Position numbers and translations under genes: made by a program | The notes under the pieces: generated by a model | The model's input: the letters and a program-made list of their open reading frames with translations, nothing else | What the model was told of the DNA's origin: nothing | The model's database searches: none | In this document: piece by piece, positions 1 through 7,204 of the stretch | Layout: each line of letters begins with the position of its first letter | Position numbering within the stretch: the stretch's first letter is position 1 | Assembly (NCBI RefSeq): GCF_017114995.1 | Contig: NZ_JABXKL010000075.1 | Coordinates: 1 to 39,345 of the forward strand | Length of the DNA stretch: 39,345 nucleotides | Direction: 5' to 3' | Origin: Nostoc sp. NMS9 | GTDB lineage: Bacteria > Cyanobacteriota > Cyanobacteriia > Cyanobacteriales > Nostocaceae

Positions 1-86
1 TCCGCGCTTGGATGGCTCCTCAAGATCAACCCCACGAACAATTTGTATTCCCTGAAGAAGTTCTACCTCGCGGTAATGCTCTCTAA
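1..86 (+). CDS. psbD: Photosystem II D2 protein, C-terminal end (partial)
   Basis: Only the last 27 codons are present, reading in frame from base 3 and ending at TAA 84-86. The tail reads RAWMAPQDQPHE, then FVFPEEVLPRGNAL, which is the highly conserved C-terminus of the D2 reaction-centre subunit of photosystem II in the thylakoid membrane. In the usual psbDC operon, psbC begins inside the 3' end of psbD. Here no psbC follows and a terminator lies 120 bases downstream, so this is the separate, monocistronic psbD copy that many cyanobacteria carry. The 5' part lies outside the window. Confidence 0.95.
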   Translation, partial: RAWMAPQDQPHEQFVFPEEVLPRGNAL

Positions 87-205
87 GAATTCAAATTTGA
101 CCATAACCTAAATCAGGGTTGTGGTTGGCGAAAATTGACACACCCAGATAAAATAATCTCTTTGTAATAAGCCAAGAAAGTGTCAATATTCAATAGTCTC
201 CAGCG

Positions 206-235
206 ATCTCCCACCTTTAGATGGGAGATTTTTTC
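206..235 (+). terminator. Intrinsic terminator of psbD
   Basis: Perfect 8-bp stem ATCTCCCA / TGGGAGAT (206-213 with 222-229) with an 8-base loop, followed directly by a T run. It lies 120 bases after the psbD stop, in psbD orientation. Confidence 0.85.
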
Positions 236-352
236 TATATATGGTTAATATCTCTAAATTTATATGTTATGTTAGGTAAAGGTTCTGAACCCAGAGTAAA
301 TGCTCTGCCCTTTTGAAACTAAGACCGCTTAGGCAATAAGGAGGTGATGCCC

Positions 353-424
353 ATGATAGAAAGTAGTAAATGCATGGGTCATCAGGTTGCAGTTAGCCGG
401 CTGTGTGCCGGAGCTGTTCTCTAA
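353..424 (+). CDS. Putative 23-residue micro-ORF
   Basis: ATG at 353 opens 23 codons ending in TAA 422-424. The peptide starts MIESSKCMGHQ and ends RLCAGAVL, with two Cys and no recognised family. The reason to list it is its ribosome-binding site: AAGGAGGTGAT at 338-348 is a perfect complement of the 3' end of 16S rRNA, five bases before the ATG. Most genes in this window have weak or no such site. Codons 8-13 form the 5' arm of the long-range stem of the surrounding RNA, so translation would unfold that stem. It may be a leader peptide, a functional micropeptide, or chance. Confidence 0.35.
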   Translation: MIESSKCMGHQVAVSRLCAGAVL

Positions 425-526
425 AAGTTAGCCTTAGTTATCTCTGAGATACTAAGTTAGCTCAAGTAGCTAGGCAAGCTCGGAGTTCCTTCCGGCAGTC
501 TGGTTGCAACCTGAAGACCCGCTAGA

Positions 527-574
527 CCGCCCTGACTTAGATCATCCGATCTAAATCAGGGCGGATAGTTTTTT
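527..574 (+). terminator. Strong intrinsic terminator
   Basis: A 17-bp stem (527-543 with 548-564) with a single C-A mismatch and a 4-base ATCC loop, followed by ATAG and six T. It closes the structured RNA-like segment and is the most stable terminator in the window. Confidence 0.9.
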
Positions 575-867
575 ATAGGTGATTTTTGTTTGATCAATGG
601 TTACTTTTAAAAGATAGCTAACGATGGCTGCCACGGAAAAAGCCAACCTATTTAAGTTTTCTTAAAAAGAATAAATATCTTGGATTAAACCTTGGAGTAT
701 GACCAAATGTGAGAAATAGCGTCTATCTGCCAAGTCTGATTTAAATCTAGACATACGCATTGTGGCTTAATTTATCCTCCTATACTTTCTGTGTGGAGAA
801 TAAAAGTTGTTTGCCTTTGTTCAGATGCAAAATATTGTAACAAATATACAAGTAGGAATTTCTTCAT

Positions 868-1149
868 ATGGCACAACTACTCACCGAAGTGGAAATTCAA
901 GAACAGGCAAAGATTTTGTCAGATTGGACTGTTAAAGACTCCAAGTTGCAGATTACTCGTACATTTAAAGATTTTATTGAAGCAATTGAGTTTGTCAATA
1001 AGTTGGTTGAGCCGGCTGAGTCAGCCGGACATCATCCAGATATAGAGATTTCCTACAATAAAGTGAAGATTACACTTACAACATATGATGCAGGCGGATT
1101 GACGCAGCCAGACTTTGATGTAGCACACGTGATTTCCCACATCAATTAA
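868..1149 (+). CDS. Pterin-4a-carbinolamine dehydratase-like protein
   Basis: A 93-residue protein, the full length of the PCD/DCoH family, which dehydrates 4a-hydroxytetrahydropterin and in plants and cyanobacteria also includes Rubisco-assembly-factor relatives. The family core is clear: SAGHHPDIEISYNKVKITL (residues 52-70) followed by TTYDAGGLT. Two positions depart from the published catalytic pattern [EKH]-H-[HN]-[PCS]-x(5,6)-[YWF]-x(9)-[HW]-x(8-15)-D: the residue before HHP is Gly, and the third active-site His is Tyr73. The fold is therefore well supported, but dehydratase activity is uncertain. The start is ATG 868; upstream TAGGAA is a weak ribosome site. Gene order psbD, PCD-like, SLH porin resembles what I recall from Nostoc genomes. 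No aromatic amino acid hydroxylase is nearby. Confidence 0.85.
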   Translation: MAQLLTEVEIQEQAKILSDWTVKDSKLQITRTFKDFIEAIEFVNKLVEPAESAGHHPDIEISYNKVKITLTTYDAGGLTQPDFDVAHVISHIN

Positions 1150-1413
1150 GTGATTTCTTCTAACATCTTGCACCAGACGATAGGAAGTCACTATGATATG
1201 CAGTTTGTATAGCCGAGCCAGTGTGTTCTAACTGCCGTAAGATTTATACTAGGGGTAAGTGGAAGTAGCGATTTTTTGATAGGAAACTGCTAAGTGTCTA
1301 AAGAAAGCTTTCACCAATTTAGCCTAGTAGAAAGCGAATGACCTAAAGGCTACTCCCTGCTTAGATATTTAGATTAAGTATGTGTGACAGTTATTAAGGC
1401 GATCGCTCCAATC

Positions 1414-1441
1414 TTGCCATCTAGATCAGATGTTTTATAAT
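1414..1441 (+). promoter_or_regulatory. Predicted sigma-70-type promoter of the porin
   Basis: TTGCCA (1414-1419) and a perfect TATAAT (1436-1441) are separated by 16 bases. This would place transcription start near 1448 and give a 5' leader of almost 200 bases before the porin ATG. The remainder of the 1150-1644 gap holds a GCGATCGC-type site near 1399 and otherwise AT-rich DNA with no gene that I can see. Confidence 0.5.
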
Positions 1442-1644
1442 GTTATGATATAAAGATATGTTTTTGCATAAGTTAATCACATAAGTTTTTAACCCAAAGT
1501 TAATCGTTTATTAGCTTTGCAAAAACTAAAATTGTAGTAGTGGCAACTATATCTCATCCACAGGTTTCAATGAGATGTCGCATTTTTGAGAATTAGGTGC
1601 AGCGAAACCAATTATCTAAACAAGGTGTGAGGAGTAAAGTTAAG

Positions 1645-3384
1645 ATGTCTAATCTATTGTGGAAATCCTTAGTGGTTAGCCCAGCAGTTTTGGGAGCAAC
1701 ATTGTTAGTTTCGGCAACAGCAATGGCCGCGCCAAACCCAACCACAGAAGTATCACCAGCCAAACAACTAGGTGTAACCGAAGTTGCCCAACAGCCAGAA
1801 ATATTGGCTCAAACAACCATAGATCAAGTTAATCGCTACAGTAACGAAGGCAACCAAGGTAATTCTCAGTCTCAAGTAACATCGGTTTCTCAATTTTCCG
1901 ATGTACAACCTACTGACTGGGCATTCCAAGCATTGCAGTCCTTGGTTGAGCGCTATGGTTGTATTGCAGGTTATCCGAATGCCACTTATCGCGGTAATCG
2001 TGCTTTGACCCGTTATGAATTTGCCGCTGGTTTGAATGCTTGTTTGGATCGGGTTAACGAATTGATTGCCACAGCAACAGCTGACTTGGTAACTAAACAA
2101 GATTTAGCTACCTTACAACGGTTGCAAGAAGAATTTTCCGCAGAATTGGCAACCCTACGTGGTCGCGTAGATTCCTTAGAAGCGCGGACAGCTGAATTGG
2201 AAGCGAATCAGTTCTCCACAACCACAAAACTAGTCGGTGAAGCCATTTTTGGTGTTACTGATGTTTTTGGAGGTAACACTGGTGACAATAACAATACTGT
2301 CTTCCAAGATCGGGTACGTTTAGACTTGCAAACCAGCTTCACTGGTAAAGACGTTTTACATACCCGTCTCGCAGCTGGTAATGCAACAGCCTTTACACAA
2401 TTTGACGACGCTAATAATCCGATCGGTACTGCTGAAGGGACACAAACATTTCAAGTTGGCATAGGCAATGGCAACAACAGTGTCAGAATAGACCGCTTGA
2501 CTTATGAAGTTCCCATAGGGCCAGCCCAAGTTTACCTCGCAGCTAGTGGTGGACGACACAGCCAGTATGCTGCTGTCAATAATCCTTACTTTTTTGACAA
2601 CACTGACGGCGGTAACGGCGCTTTATCTACCTTTGCTTCTGAAAGTCCCATCTATCGGATTGGTGGCGGTGCTGGTATAGCGCTCAATCTGCCCCTTGGT
2701 AAAGGTGGCGGTATTTTAGGAAATAGCTCAATCACTGCGGGTTACTTGGCATCACAAGCGAATATTCCTGGTCTTCAAAATGGTGTCAATCAAGGTCTGA
2801 CCAATGGTGACTATGCTGCTTTAGGACAGTTGAACTTTAGTGTAGGCGATCGCGTGGCTTTAGCTGCTACCTACGTCCACGGATATAGCGCCAGTGGTGC
2901 TTTATTCGACTCTGGTACAGACGGAACAACTGGAGCTTTTGATGTAGGTACTGGACAAGCTAACTTTTTAGGTAATGCAGCAGGTGTAACCCCATCTACC
3001 AGCAACTCCTACGGTGTGTCCGCTGCGTTTAGACCCAGCGACAAACTGTCCATTAGTGGCTTCGTCTCTTACCATGACGTCACAGGTGTTGGTGCAGGTG
3101 ATGATTATGAAGCTTGGAGCTACGGTGTAGGGGTAGCCTTACCTGACTTTGGTAAAAAGGGTAACGTTTTAGGTGTTTTTGCTGGTGCAGAACCCTATTC
3201 CTTTAACCGCCCAGGTTTTGGCGGCAATAATGATATACCCTATCACTTTGAAGGCTTCTACAAATATCGTGTGTCGGATAACATCTCTGTTACCCCTGGT
3301 GTAATCTGGTTGACCTCTCCTGGCCAAAACAGCGATAACGATGATGCTATTATCGGTACGCTCAGAACTACTTTCACCTTCTAG
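1645..3384 (+). CDS. SLH-domain OprB-type outer-membrane porin
   Basis: Cyanobacterial major porin: an outer-membrane beta barrel for small solutes and ions, tied to peptidoglycan by its SLH domain. The open frame extends back to a GTG at 1597, but ATG 1645 is preferred. From there a classic signal peptide begins MSNLLWKSLVVSPAVLGATL and ends at an AMA-A cleavage site, with GAGGAG upstream. The 579-residue product has an SLH domain at about 83-145 (FSDVQPTDWAFQALQSLVER, then ALTRYEFAAGLNA). A coiled coil follows at about 155-190 (LATLQRLQEEF, LRGRVDSLEARTAELE). The rest is a Gly/Asn/aromatic-rich OprB barrel ending in TLRTTFTF, with the terminal Phe typical of BAM substrates. It stands alone between its own promoter and terminator, as expected for an abundant protein. 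Confidence 0.93.
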   Translation: MSNLLWKSLVVSPAVLGATLLVSATAMAAPNPTTEVSPAKQLGVTEVAQQPEILAQTTIDQVNRYSNEGNQGNSQSQVTSVSQFSDVQPTDWAFQALQSLVERYGCIAGYPNATYRGNRALTRYEFAAGLNACLDRVNELIATATADLVTKQDLATLQRLQEEFSAELATLRGRVDSLEARTAELEANQFSTTTKLVGEAIFGVTDVFGGNTGDNNNTVFQDRVRLDLQTSFTGKDVLHTRLAAGNATAFTQFDDANNPIGTAEGTQTFQVGIGNGNNSVRIDRLTYEVPIGPAQVYLAASGGRHSQYAAVNNPYFFDNTDGGNGALSTFASESPIYRIGGGAGIALNLPLGKGGGILGNSSITAGYLASQANIPGLQNGVNQGLTNGDYAALGQLNFSVGDRVALAATYVHGYSASGALFDSGTDGTTGAFDVGTGQANFLGNAAGVTPSTSNSYGVSAAFRPSDKLSISGFVSYHDVTGVGAGDDYEAWSYGVGVALPDFGKKGNVLGVFAGAEPYSFNRPGFGGNNDIPYHFEGFYKYRVSDNISVTPGVIWLTSPGQNSDNDDAIIGTLRTTFTF

Positions 3385-3423
3385 AGTTTTGATTTTCCAC
3401 TGACAATTTTGAACTCTATTTCT

Positions 3424-3447
3424 CCCCGCCATCAGGCGGGGTTTTTT
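3424..3447 (+). terminator. Intrinsic terminator of the porin gene
   Basis: Perfect CCCCGCC / GGCGGGG stem (3424-3430 with 3435-3441), ATCA loop, then TTTTTTG. It sits 40 bases after the porin stop. Confidence 0.92.
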
Positions 3448-3499
3448 GTTTTCAGTAATAATGGATAAACCCCAGTAGTTAACCGGAGTATACTAGAAA

Positions 3500-3785
3500 A
3501 GTTAGGAGTTATGAGTTAGAAGTTATGAGTTATGGCGGGATTTGATATGAATAGACTAGAGTAATGCTCACTCTACAAGTGACTTACGCCGTGAGCAACT
3601 TTTTCTGAGCGAGCTTTTTTAGTAGAAGTTGGCGGTATAAAGCTACATATTTCGTAATATCTTAACTCTACCAATTTCAGATTTTGAATTTTGGATTTGA
3701 GATTTTTCCTTCAATCTCAAATCCAAATTGAATGACTTCTAACTCCTAACTCATAACTCCTAACTTCTAATTTCTAATCCCTAAC
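3500..3785 (+). repeat. STRR-type repeat block with nested inverted repeats
   Basis: Most of the 3448-3797 gap is repeat. AGTTAGGAGTTATGAGTTAG (3500-3519) is exactly the reverse complement of 3746-3765. Inside lies a second perfect inverted repeat of 15 bp, TTTGGATTTGAGATT (3690-3704) with 3713-3727 and an 8-base loop. The right arm continues as imperfect heptamers of the CTAACTC type. The same units recur in the aminopeptidase gene near 15000 and before dnaB near 31615. No protein is evident here. Confidence 0.8.
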
Positions 3786-3797
3786 TTATTGTTGCTT

Positions 3798-4235
3798 GTG
3801 GAACTATCCTGTAAATCGGAATACGCAATTCTCGCCTTATTAGAGATGGCCGCTCATTACGAAAGCGGCGAACCGCTGCAAATTCGACAAATTGCAGCAC
3901 AACAAAACATACCTGATCGCTATCTGGAACAGCTACTAGCAACCTTGAGGCGTGGCGGTATAGTTAAAAGTCAGCGTGGATCAAAAGGTGGCTATCTGTT
4001 AACGCGAGAACCCCGAAAAATTCTCCTTTTTGAAATTTTAGAATGTTTAGAAGGCTTAGAGGCGCGGGCTGGTGAAGAAAACGTTAATTCCAAAAGCATA
4101 GACAGTTCAGTTATAGAAGAAATTTGGCAAGAAGCAAGTCGCGCGGCAAATTCAGTCTTGCAAAAATATACACTCCAGGATCTTTGTGAAAAACGAGATT
4201 CGCGGCGGCAATTGGATATCATGTACTACATTTAG
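3798..4235 (+). CDS. Rrf2-family transcriptional regulator
   Basis: A winged-helix DNA-binding regulator of the Rrf2 family (IscR, CymR, NsrR). The longest frame starts at TTG 3789, but GTG 3798 gives the family-typical N-terminus xELSCKSEYAILALLEMA, so it is preferred (145 residues). Recognition-helix region: QIRQIAAQQNIPDRYLEQLL. Wing: GIVKSQRGSKGGYLLTREP. The three clustered cysteines that bind Fe-S in IscR/NsrR are absent; only three scattered Cys remain. That makes it closer in type to the cluster-free CymR, a cysteine-metabolism repressor of Bacillus that acts in complex with CysK. cysK is the next gene, 84 bases downstream on the same strand, so control of cysteine synthesis is a reasonable inference. 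Confidence 0.88.
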   Translation: MELSCKSEYAILALLEMAAHYESGEPLQIRQIAAQQNIPDRYLEQLLATLRRGGIVKSQRGSKGGYLLTREPRKILLFEILECLEGLEARAGEENVNSKSIDSSVIEEIWQEASRAANSVLQKYTLQDLCEKRDSRRQLDIMYYI

Positions 4236-4248
4236 TCAAGAGTCATTT

Positions 4249-4285
4249 GTCATTAGTCATTTGTCATTTGTTGATGACTAATGAC
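4249..4285 (+). repeat. Inverted repeat between the Rrf2 gene and cysK
   Basis: GTCATTAGTCAT (4249-4260) pairs perfectly with ATGACTAATGAC (4274-4285) over a 13-base loop. It is built from the common Nostoc units of the GTCATT/ATGACTA type, also seen tandemly at 6070-6095. There is no T run, so it is not a typical terminator, and it could equally be an operator or just a repeat. Confidence 0.6.
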
Positions 4286-4319
4286 CAATAACAAATAATT
4301 AATAATTAAGGACTAATTT

Positions 4320-5282
4320 ATGCGAATAGCTCGTAACATTACAGAACTTGTTGGTCGTACTCCTCTAGTGCAGTTGAACCGCATTCCTCAAACAGAAGGA
4401 TGTGTTGCGGAAATAGTGGTGAAACTGGAAAGTATGAACCCATCGGCATCAGTCAAAGACCGGATTGGGGTAAGTATGATTAACGCCGCAGAGGAGGAGG
4501 GGCTAATTACTCCTGGGAAGACAGTATTGGTAGAACCCACTTCTGGAAATACCGGAATTGCCCTAGCAATGGCAACAGCAGCTAAGGGTTATCGATTAAT
4601 TTTGACAATGCCAGAGACGATGAGTGGAGAGCGTCGGGCAATGTTGCGAGCATACGGGGCAGAACTGGAACTAACACCAGGAATGGAAGGCATGAGTGGG
4701 GCAATTCAACGAGCGCAGCAAATAGTTAATACTACACCAAATACCTATATGTTGCAGCAGTTCCGCAATCCAGCTAATGCAAAAGTGCATCGGGAAACTA
4801 CGGCGCTTGAAATCTGGGAAGATACCGATGGACAAGTCGATATAATTGTGGCAGGAGTGGGTACAGGTGGTACGATCACTGGTGTAGCAGAAGTGATTAA
4901 AGCACGCAAGCCTAACGCTAAGGCGATCGCAGTTGAACCAGCCAATAGCCCAGTTTTATCTGGGGGACGACCAGGCCCCCACAAAATCCAGGGAATTGGT
5001 GCTGGGTTTATTCCCCAAGTACTCAAGATAAAATTGATTGATGAAGTGATTACCGTCACTGATGAAGAAGCGATCGCCTACAGTCGGCGTTTAGCAAAAG
5101 AAGAAGGGCTACTATCTGGTATTTCCAGTGGAGCAGCTTTATGTGCAGCAATTCGCGCCGCCCAACGTCAAGAAAATAAGGGACGTTTAATTGTAATGAT
5201 TCAGCCCAGTTTTGGTGAGAGGTATTTGAGTACACCGTTGTTCCAAGACCTGGAGGCAAGATTGGCCGCTAGCGTCAGTTAA
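4320..5282 (+). CDS. cysK: Cysteine synthase A (O-acetylserine sulfhydrylase)
   Basis: A PLP enzyme making L-cysteine from O-acetylserine and sulfide in the cytoplasm. It is 320 residues, normal for the family. The PLP-binding lysine is K46 in NPSASVKDRIG. The substrate loop is TSGNTG at 74-79, and the phosphate-binding loop is GTGGTITG. HKIQGIGAGFIP and SGISSGAA complete the CysK signature. The C-terminus QPSFGERYLSTPLF is that of CysK/CysM enzymes. ATG 4320 has AAGGA about 10 bases upstream. It follows the Rrf2 gene and is followed after only 15 bases by a J-domain gene, so transcription with one or both is likely. Confidence 0.95.
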   Translation: MRIARNITELVGRTPLVQLNRIPQTEGCVAEIVVKLESMNPSASVKDRIGVSMINAAEEEGLITPGKTVLVEPTSGNTGIALAMATAAKGYRLILTMPETMSGERRAMLRAYGAELELTPGMEGMSGAIQRAQQIVNTTPNTYMLQQFRNPANAKVHRETTALEIWEDTDGQVDIIVAGVGTGGTITGVAEVIKARKPNAKAIAVEPANSPVLSGGRPGPHKIQGIGAGFIPQVLKIKLIDEVITVTDEEAIAYSRRLAKEEGLLSGISSGAALCAAIRAAQRQENKGRLIVMIQPSFGERYLSTPLFQDLEARLAASVS

Positions 5283-5297
5283 CGATACATTGAATTA

Positions 5298-5999
5298 ATG
5301 ATCAATTCTAAGCACGTTTCTAACCATTACGAAACCCTCAAAGTTAGTCCAAGTGCCAGCCAAGCGGAGATTAAGCAAGCTTATCGCCGCTTGGTTAAAT
5401 TGTTTCATCCTGACAGTAATCAGCAAACAGCCGATCGCGAGCAAATTATCCGCATCAATGCAGCTTATGAGGTCTTAGGCGACAACCAAAATCGCCGTAA
5501 TTATGACCAAGAACTGCAAGATGATTGCCAAAAATTAAATAGCGATCGCCAACAGCGTACAGCATCAGCACAAAATCATTACCAGACAAGACGAAAAACT
5601 GGACGGGATGTTGACGAGCAAGTTGAAGAATGGCTGCGCCAAGTTTACCAACCAGTTAATCGCTTGCTTTGTACCGTTCTTTATTCGTTAGAAGAACAAA
5701 TGGAGCAATTAGCTGCCGATCCCTTTGATGATGAGTTGTTAGATGAATTTCAGGAATACTTAAAAACCTGTCGAGATGACCTCAAGCAGGCACAAACTAC
5801 TTTTCGCTCCCTGCCAAATCCCCCTAGTCTCGCAAGAACAGCGGCTCACCTTTATTACAGCCTCGATCAAGTAGCAGATGGACTCGATGAATTAGGTTAT
5901 TTTCCTTTGAACTACGATGAGCGTTATTTACACACAGGTCATGAACTATTCCGCATAGCTACGAGATTGCACTGTGAGGCGCAAGCGTCTGTTACATAA
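5298..5999 (+). CDS. J-domain protein (DnaJ-like, type C)
   Basis: The N-terminal J domain (about residues 9-70) has the essential HPD at 37-39 (RRLVKLFHPDS) and the helix IIRINAAYEVLGDNQNRRNYD. It would stimulate the ATPase of an Hsp70 (DnaK). There is no Gly/Phe-rich region, zinc finger or C-terminal client-binding domain of true DnaJ. The remaining 160 residues are mainly helical and charged (VDEQVEEWLRQVYQPVNRLL, then DELLDEFQEYLKTCRDDL), a form seen in cyanobacterial J proteins of unknown client. Start ATG 5298 lies 15 bases after the cysK stop, suggesting co-transcription. Confidence 0.88.
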   Translation: MINSKHVSNHYETLKVSPSASQAEIKQAYRRLVKLFHPDSNQQTADREQIIRINAAYEVLGDNQNRRNYDQELQDDCQKLNSDRQQRTASAQNHYQTRRKTGRDVDEQVEEWLRQVYQPVNRLLCTVLYSLEEQMEQLAADPFDDELLDEFQEYLKTCRDDLKQAQTTFRSLPNPPSLARTAAHLYYSLDQVADGLDELGYFPLNYDERYLHTGHELFRIATRLHCEAQASVT

Positions 6000-6007
6000 T
6001 TATTGGG

Positions 6008-6098
6008 TATAAGGGCATTGGGCATTGGGCATTGGGCATGGGTCAATTTCGCTGGATTTTAAAGGACAAATGACTAATGACTAATGACTAATGACACA
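6008..6098 (+). repeat. Two tandem heptamer STRR tracts
   Basis: The 6000-6170 gap contains repeated GGGCATT units (6013-6040) and repeated TGACTAA units (about 6069-6094). These are typical Nostoc short tandem repeats, with no coding or terminator signal. Confidence 0.85.
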
Positions 6099-6170
6099 TA
6101 ACTTAGGAATTAGTTTATGCTGTAAACAGAAAAAGATTAAGAAATTTTAAATTCTGCTCATAGTGTACTC

Positions 6171-7043
6171 ATGCAATGCATTGTTAATCGCCGCGCCCAG
6201 TTTTCGGCAAGTCATCGCTATTGGTTGCCAGAACTGAGTGAAGCCGAGAATATTGAGAAATTTGGTGCTGGTACTAGATTTCCGGGACACGGACATAACT
6301 ATGTATTATTTATCTCCCTAGCCGGGGAATTGGATGAATATGGTATGGTGCTGAACTTGTCTGATGTGAAACACGTAATTAAACGGGAAGTTACCAGTCA
6401 ATTGGACTTCTCTTATCTCAATGATGTGTGGGCAGAATTTCAACAAACTCTGCCCACCACTGAGAATATTGCACGGATTATCTGGCAGCGGCTAGCACCT
6501 CATTTACCTGTAGTCCGTGTGCAGTTATTTGAACATCCTGAACTTTGGGCAGATTATATGGGAAACGCAATGGAAGCCTACCTCACCATCAGTACTCACT
6601 TTAGCGCCGCCCATCGGCTAGCTCATCCTAACCTCAGTAACGAAGAAAACACTGAGATTTATGGTAAATGCGCTCGTCCCAACGGTCACGGACACAACTA
6701 CCATCTAGAAGTCACTGTCAAAGGGAAAATTGACCCGCGTACTGGCATGATTATTGATTTAGGTGCCCTGAATCAAGTGGTAGAAGATTATGTGGTAGAG
6801 CCATTCGATCACACCTTTTTAAACAAAGATATTCCCTATTTTGCCGAAGTTGTACCCACTGCTGAAAATATCGCACTTTACATTAGTAATTTACTGCGAT
6901 CGCCTATTCAGGAATTGGGAGCTAAACTTTATAAAGTAAAATTGATTGAAAGTCCGAATAACTCCTGCGAAATCTACTGTACGGAGTCGGAATCGGATTC
7001 AGTCAGCGCAACCGTGAATCAGCCAGTATTAGCACGAGTTTAG
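6171..7043 (+). CDS. Fused double 6-pyruvoyltetrahydropterin synthase / QueD-fold protein
   Basis: Two PTPS/QueD T-fold domains in one 290-residue chain; ordinary members are single domains of 120-150 residues. Domain 1 (about 1-125) has FSASHRYWLPELSEAENIEK and zinc-ligand histidines H15, H40, H42 in GHGHNY. Domain 2 (about 135-275) has FSAAHRLAHPNLSNEEN, YGKCARPNGHGHNY with H148, H173, H175, and the catalytic Cys167. In domain 1 the residue aligned with Cys167 is Gly34, so only domain 2 has the full catalytic set. The family acts on 7,8-dihydroneopterin triphosphate, giving tetrahydropterin or queuosine precursors. A pterin role fits the cyanobacterial habit of making glycosylated pterins and the PCD-like gene 5 kb upstream; the exact reaction cannot be told. 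Start ATG 6171; the gap before it is repeats. Confidence 0.87.
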   Translation: MQCIVNRRAQFSASHRYWLPELSEAENIEKFGAGTRFPGHGHNYVLFISLAGELDEYGMVLNLSDVKHVIKREVTSQLDFSYLNDVWAEFQQTLPTTENIARIIWQRLAPHLPVVRVQLFEHPELWADYMGNAMEAYLTISTHFSAAHRLAHPNLSNEENTEIYGKCARPNGHGHNYHLEVTVKGKIDPRTGMIIDLGALNQVVEDYVVEPFDHTFLNKDIPYFAEVVPTAENIALYISNLLRSPIQELGAKLYKVKLIESPNNSCEIYCTESESDSVSATVNQPVLARV

Positions 7044-7049
7044 CTAATT

Positions 7050-7204
7050 GAAAATCCAGGCATAGGACAATGGGCATAGGGCATAGGGCATTGAGAAAGA
7101 GGAGGCAGGAGGCAGGAGGCAGAAGTTCTTTAATTTTGAATTTTGAATTTTGAATTTTGAATTGATTTCTCCCTTATCCCCCTCATCCCATGCCCAATGC
7201 CCAG
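7050..7204 (+). repeat. Cluster of STRR heptamers
   Basis: This gap is almost all short tandem repeats: GGGCATA/GGGCATT units (about 7068-7092), GGAGGCA three times (7101-7121), TTTTGAA about four times (7134-7160), and a closing CCCATGCCCAATGCCC. Confidence 0.85.

Larger units (their letters stand above)
281..574 (+). ncRNA. Structured intergenic RNA or leader of unknown family
   Basis: No known RNA class was recognised; this is a structural call. Elements in order: a GGTT/AACC mini-hairpin (281-291); CAGAG/CTCTG (292-307); CTAAG/CTTAG (319-332); a perfect Shine-Dalgarno with a micro-ORF (337-424); a hairpin centred on TATCT-CTG-AGATA (436-455); and a strong terminator (527-574). A long-range 16-bp stem with one A-A mismatch joins 376-391 to 505-520. 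The 5' arm of that stem overlaps a competing 10-bp helix (346-355 with 373-383) that would bury the micro-ORF start codon, so the two folds exclude each other. It could be a small RNA, a peptide-coding RNA, or an attenuator for the pterin gene at 868. RNase P RNA, tmRNA, SRP RNA and 6S RNA did not match what I recall of their conserved cores. The 5' end is a guess, since no clear promoter was found. Confidence 0.5.

Noticed and set aside
281..574. Assignment of the psbD-downstream RNA to 6S RNA, tmRNA, SRP RNA, RNase P RNA or a glutamine riboswitch
   Set aside because: The conserved core sequences I know for these are not visible; the element is left unclassified.
791..1045. 84-codon plus-strand ORF overlapping the pterin gene
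   Set aside because: It is an out-of-frame shadow of the 868-1149 gene with no ribosome site and no protein-like composition.
1597..1644. GTG 1597 as the porin start
   Set aside because: It would put 16 residues before a textbook signal peptide; ATG 1645 has a ribosome site and fits the family.
7090..7165. CRISPR-like repetition
   Set aside because: The units are contiguous heptamers without spacers, as in Nostoc STRR, and there are no cas genes.
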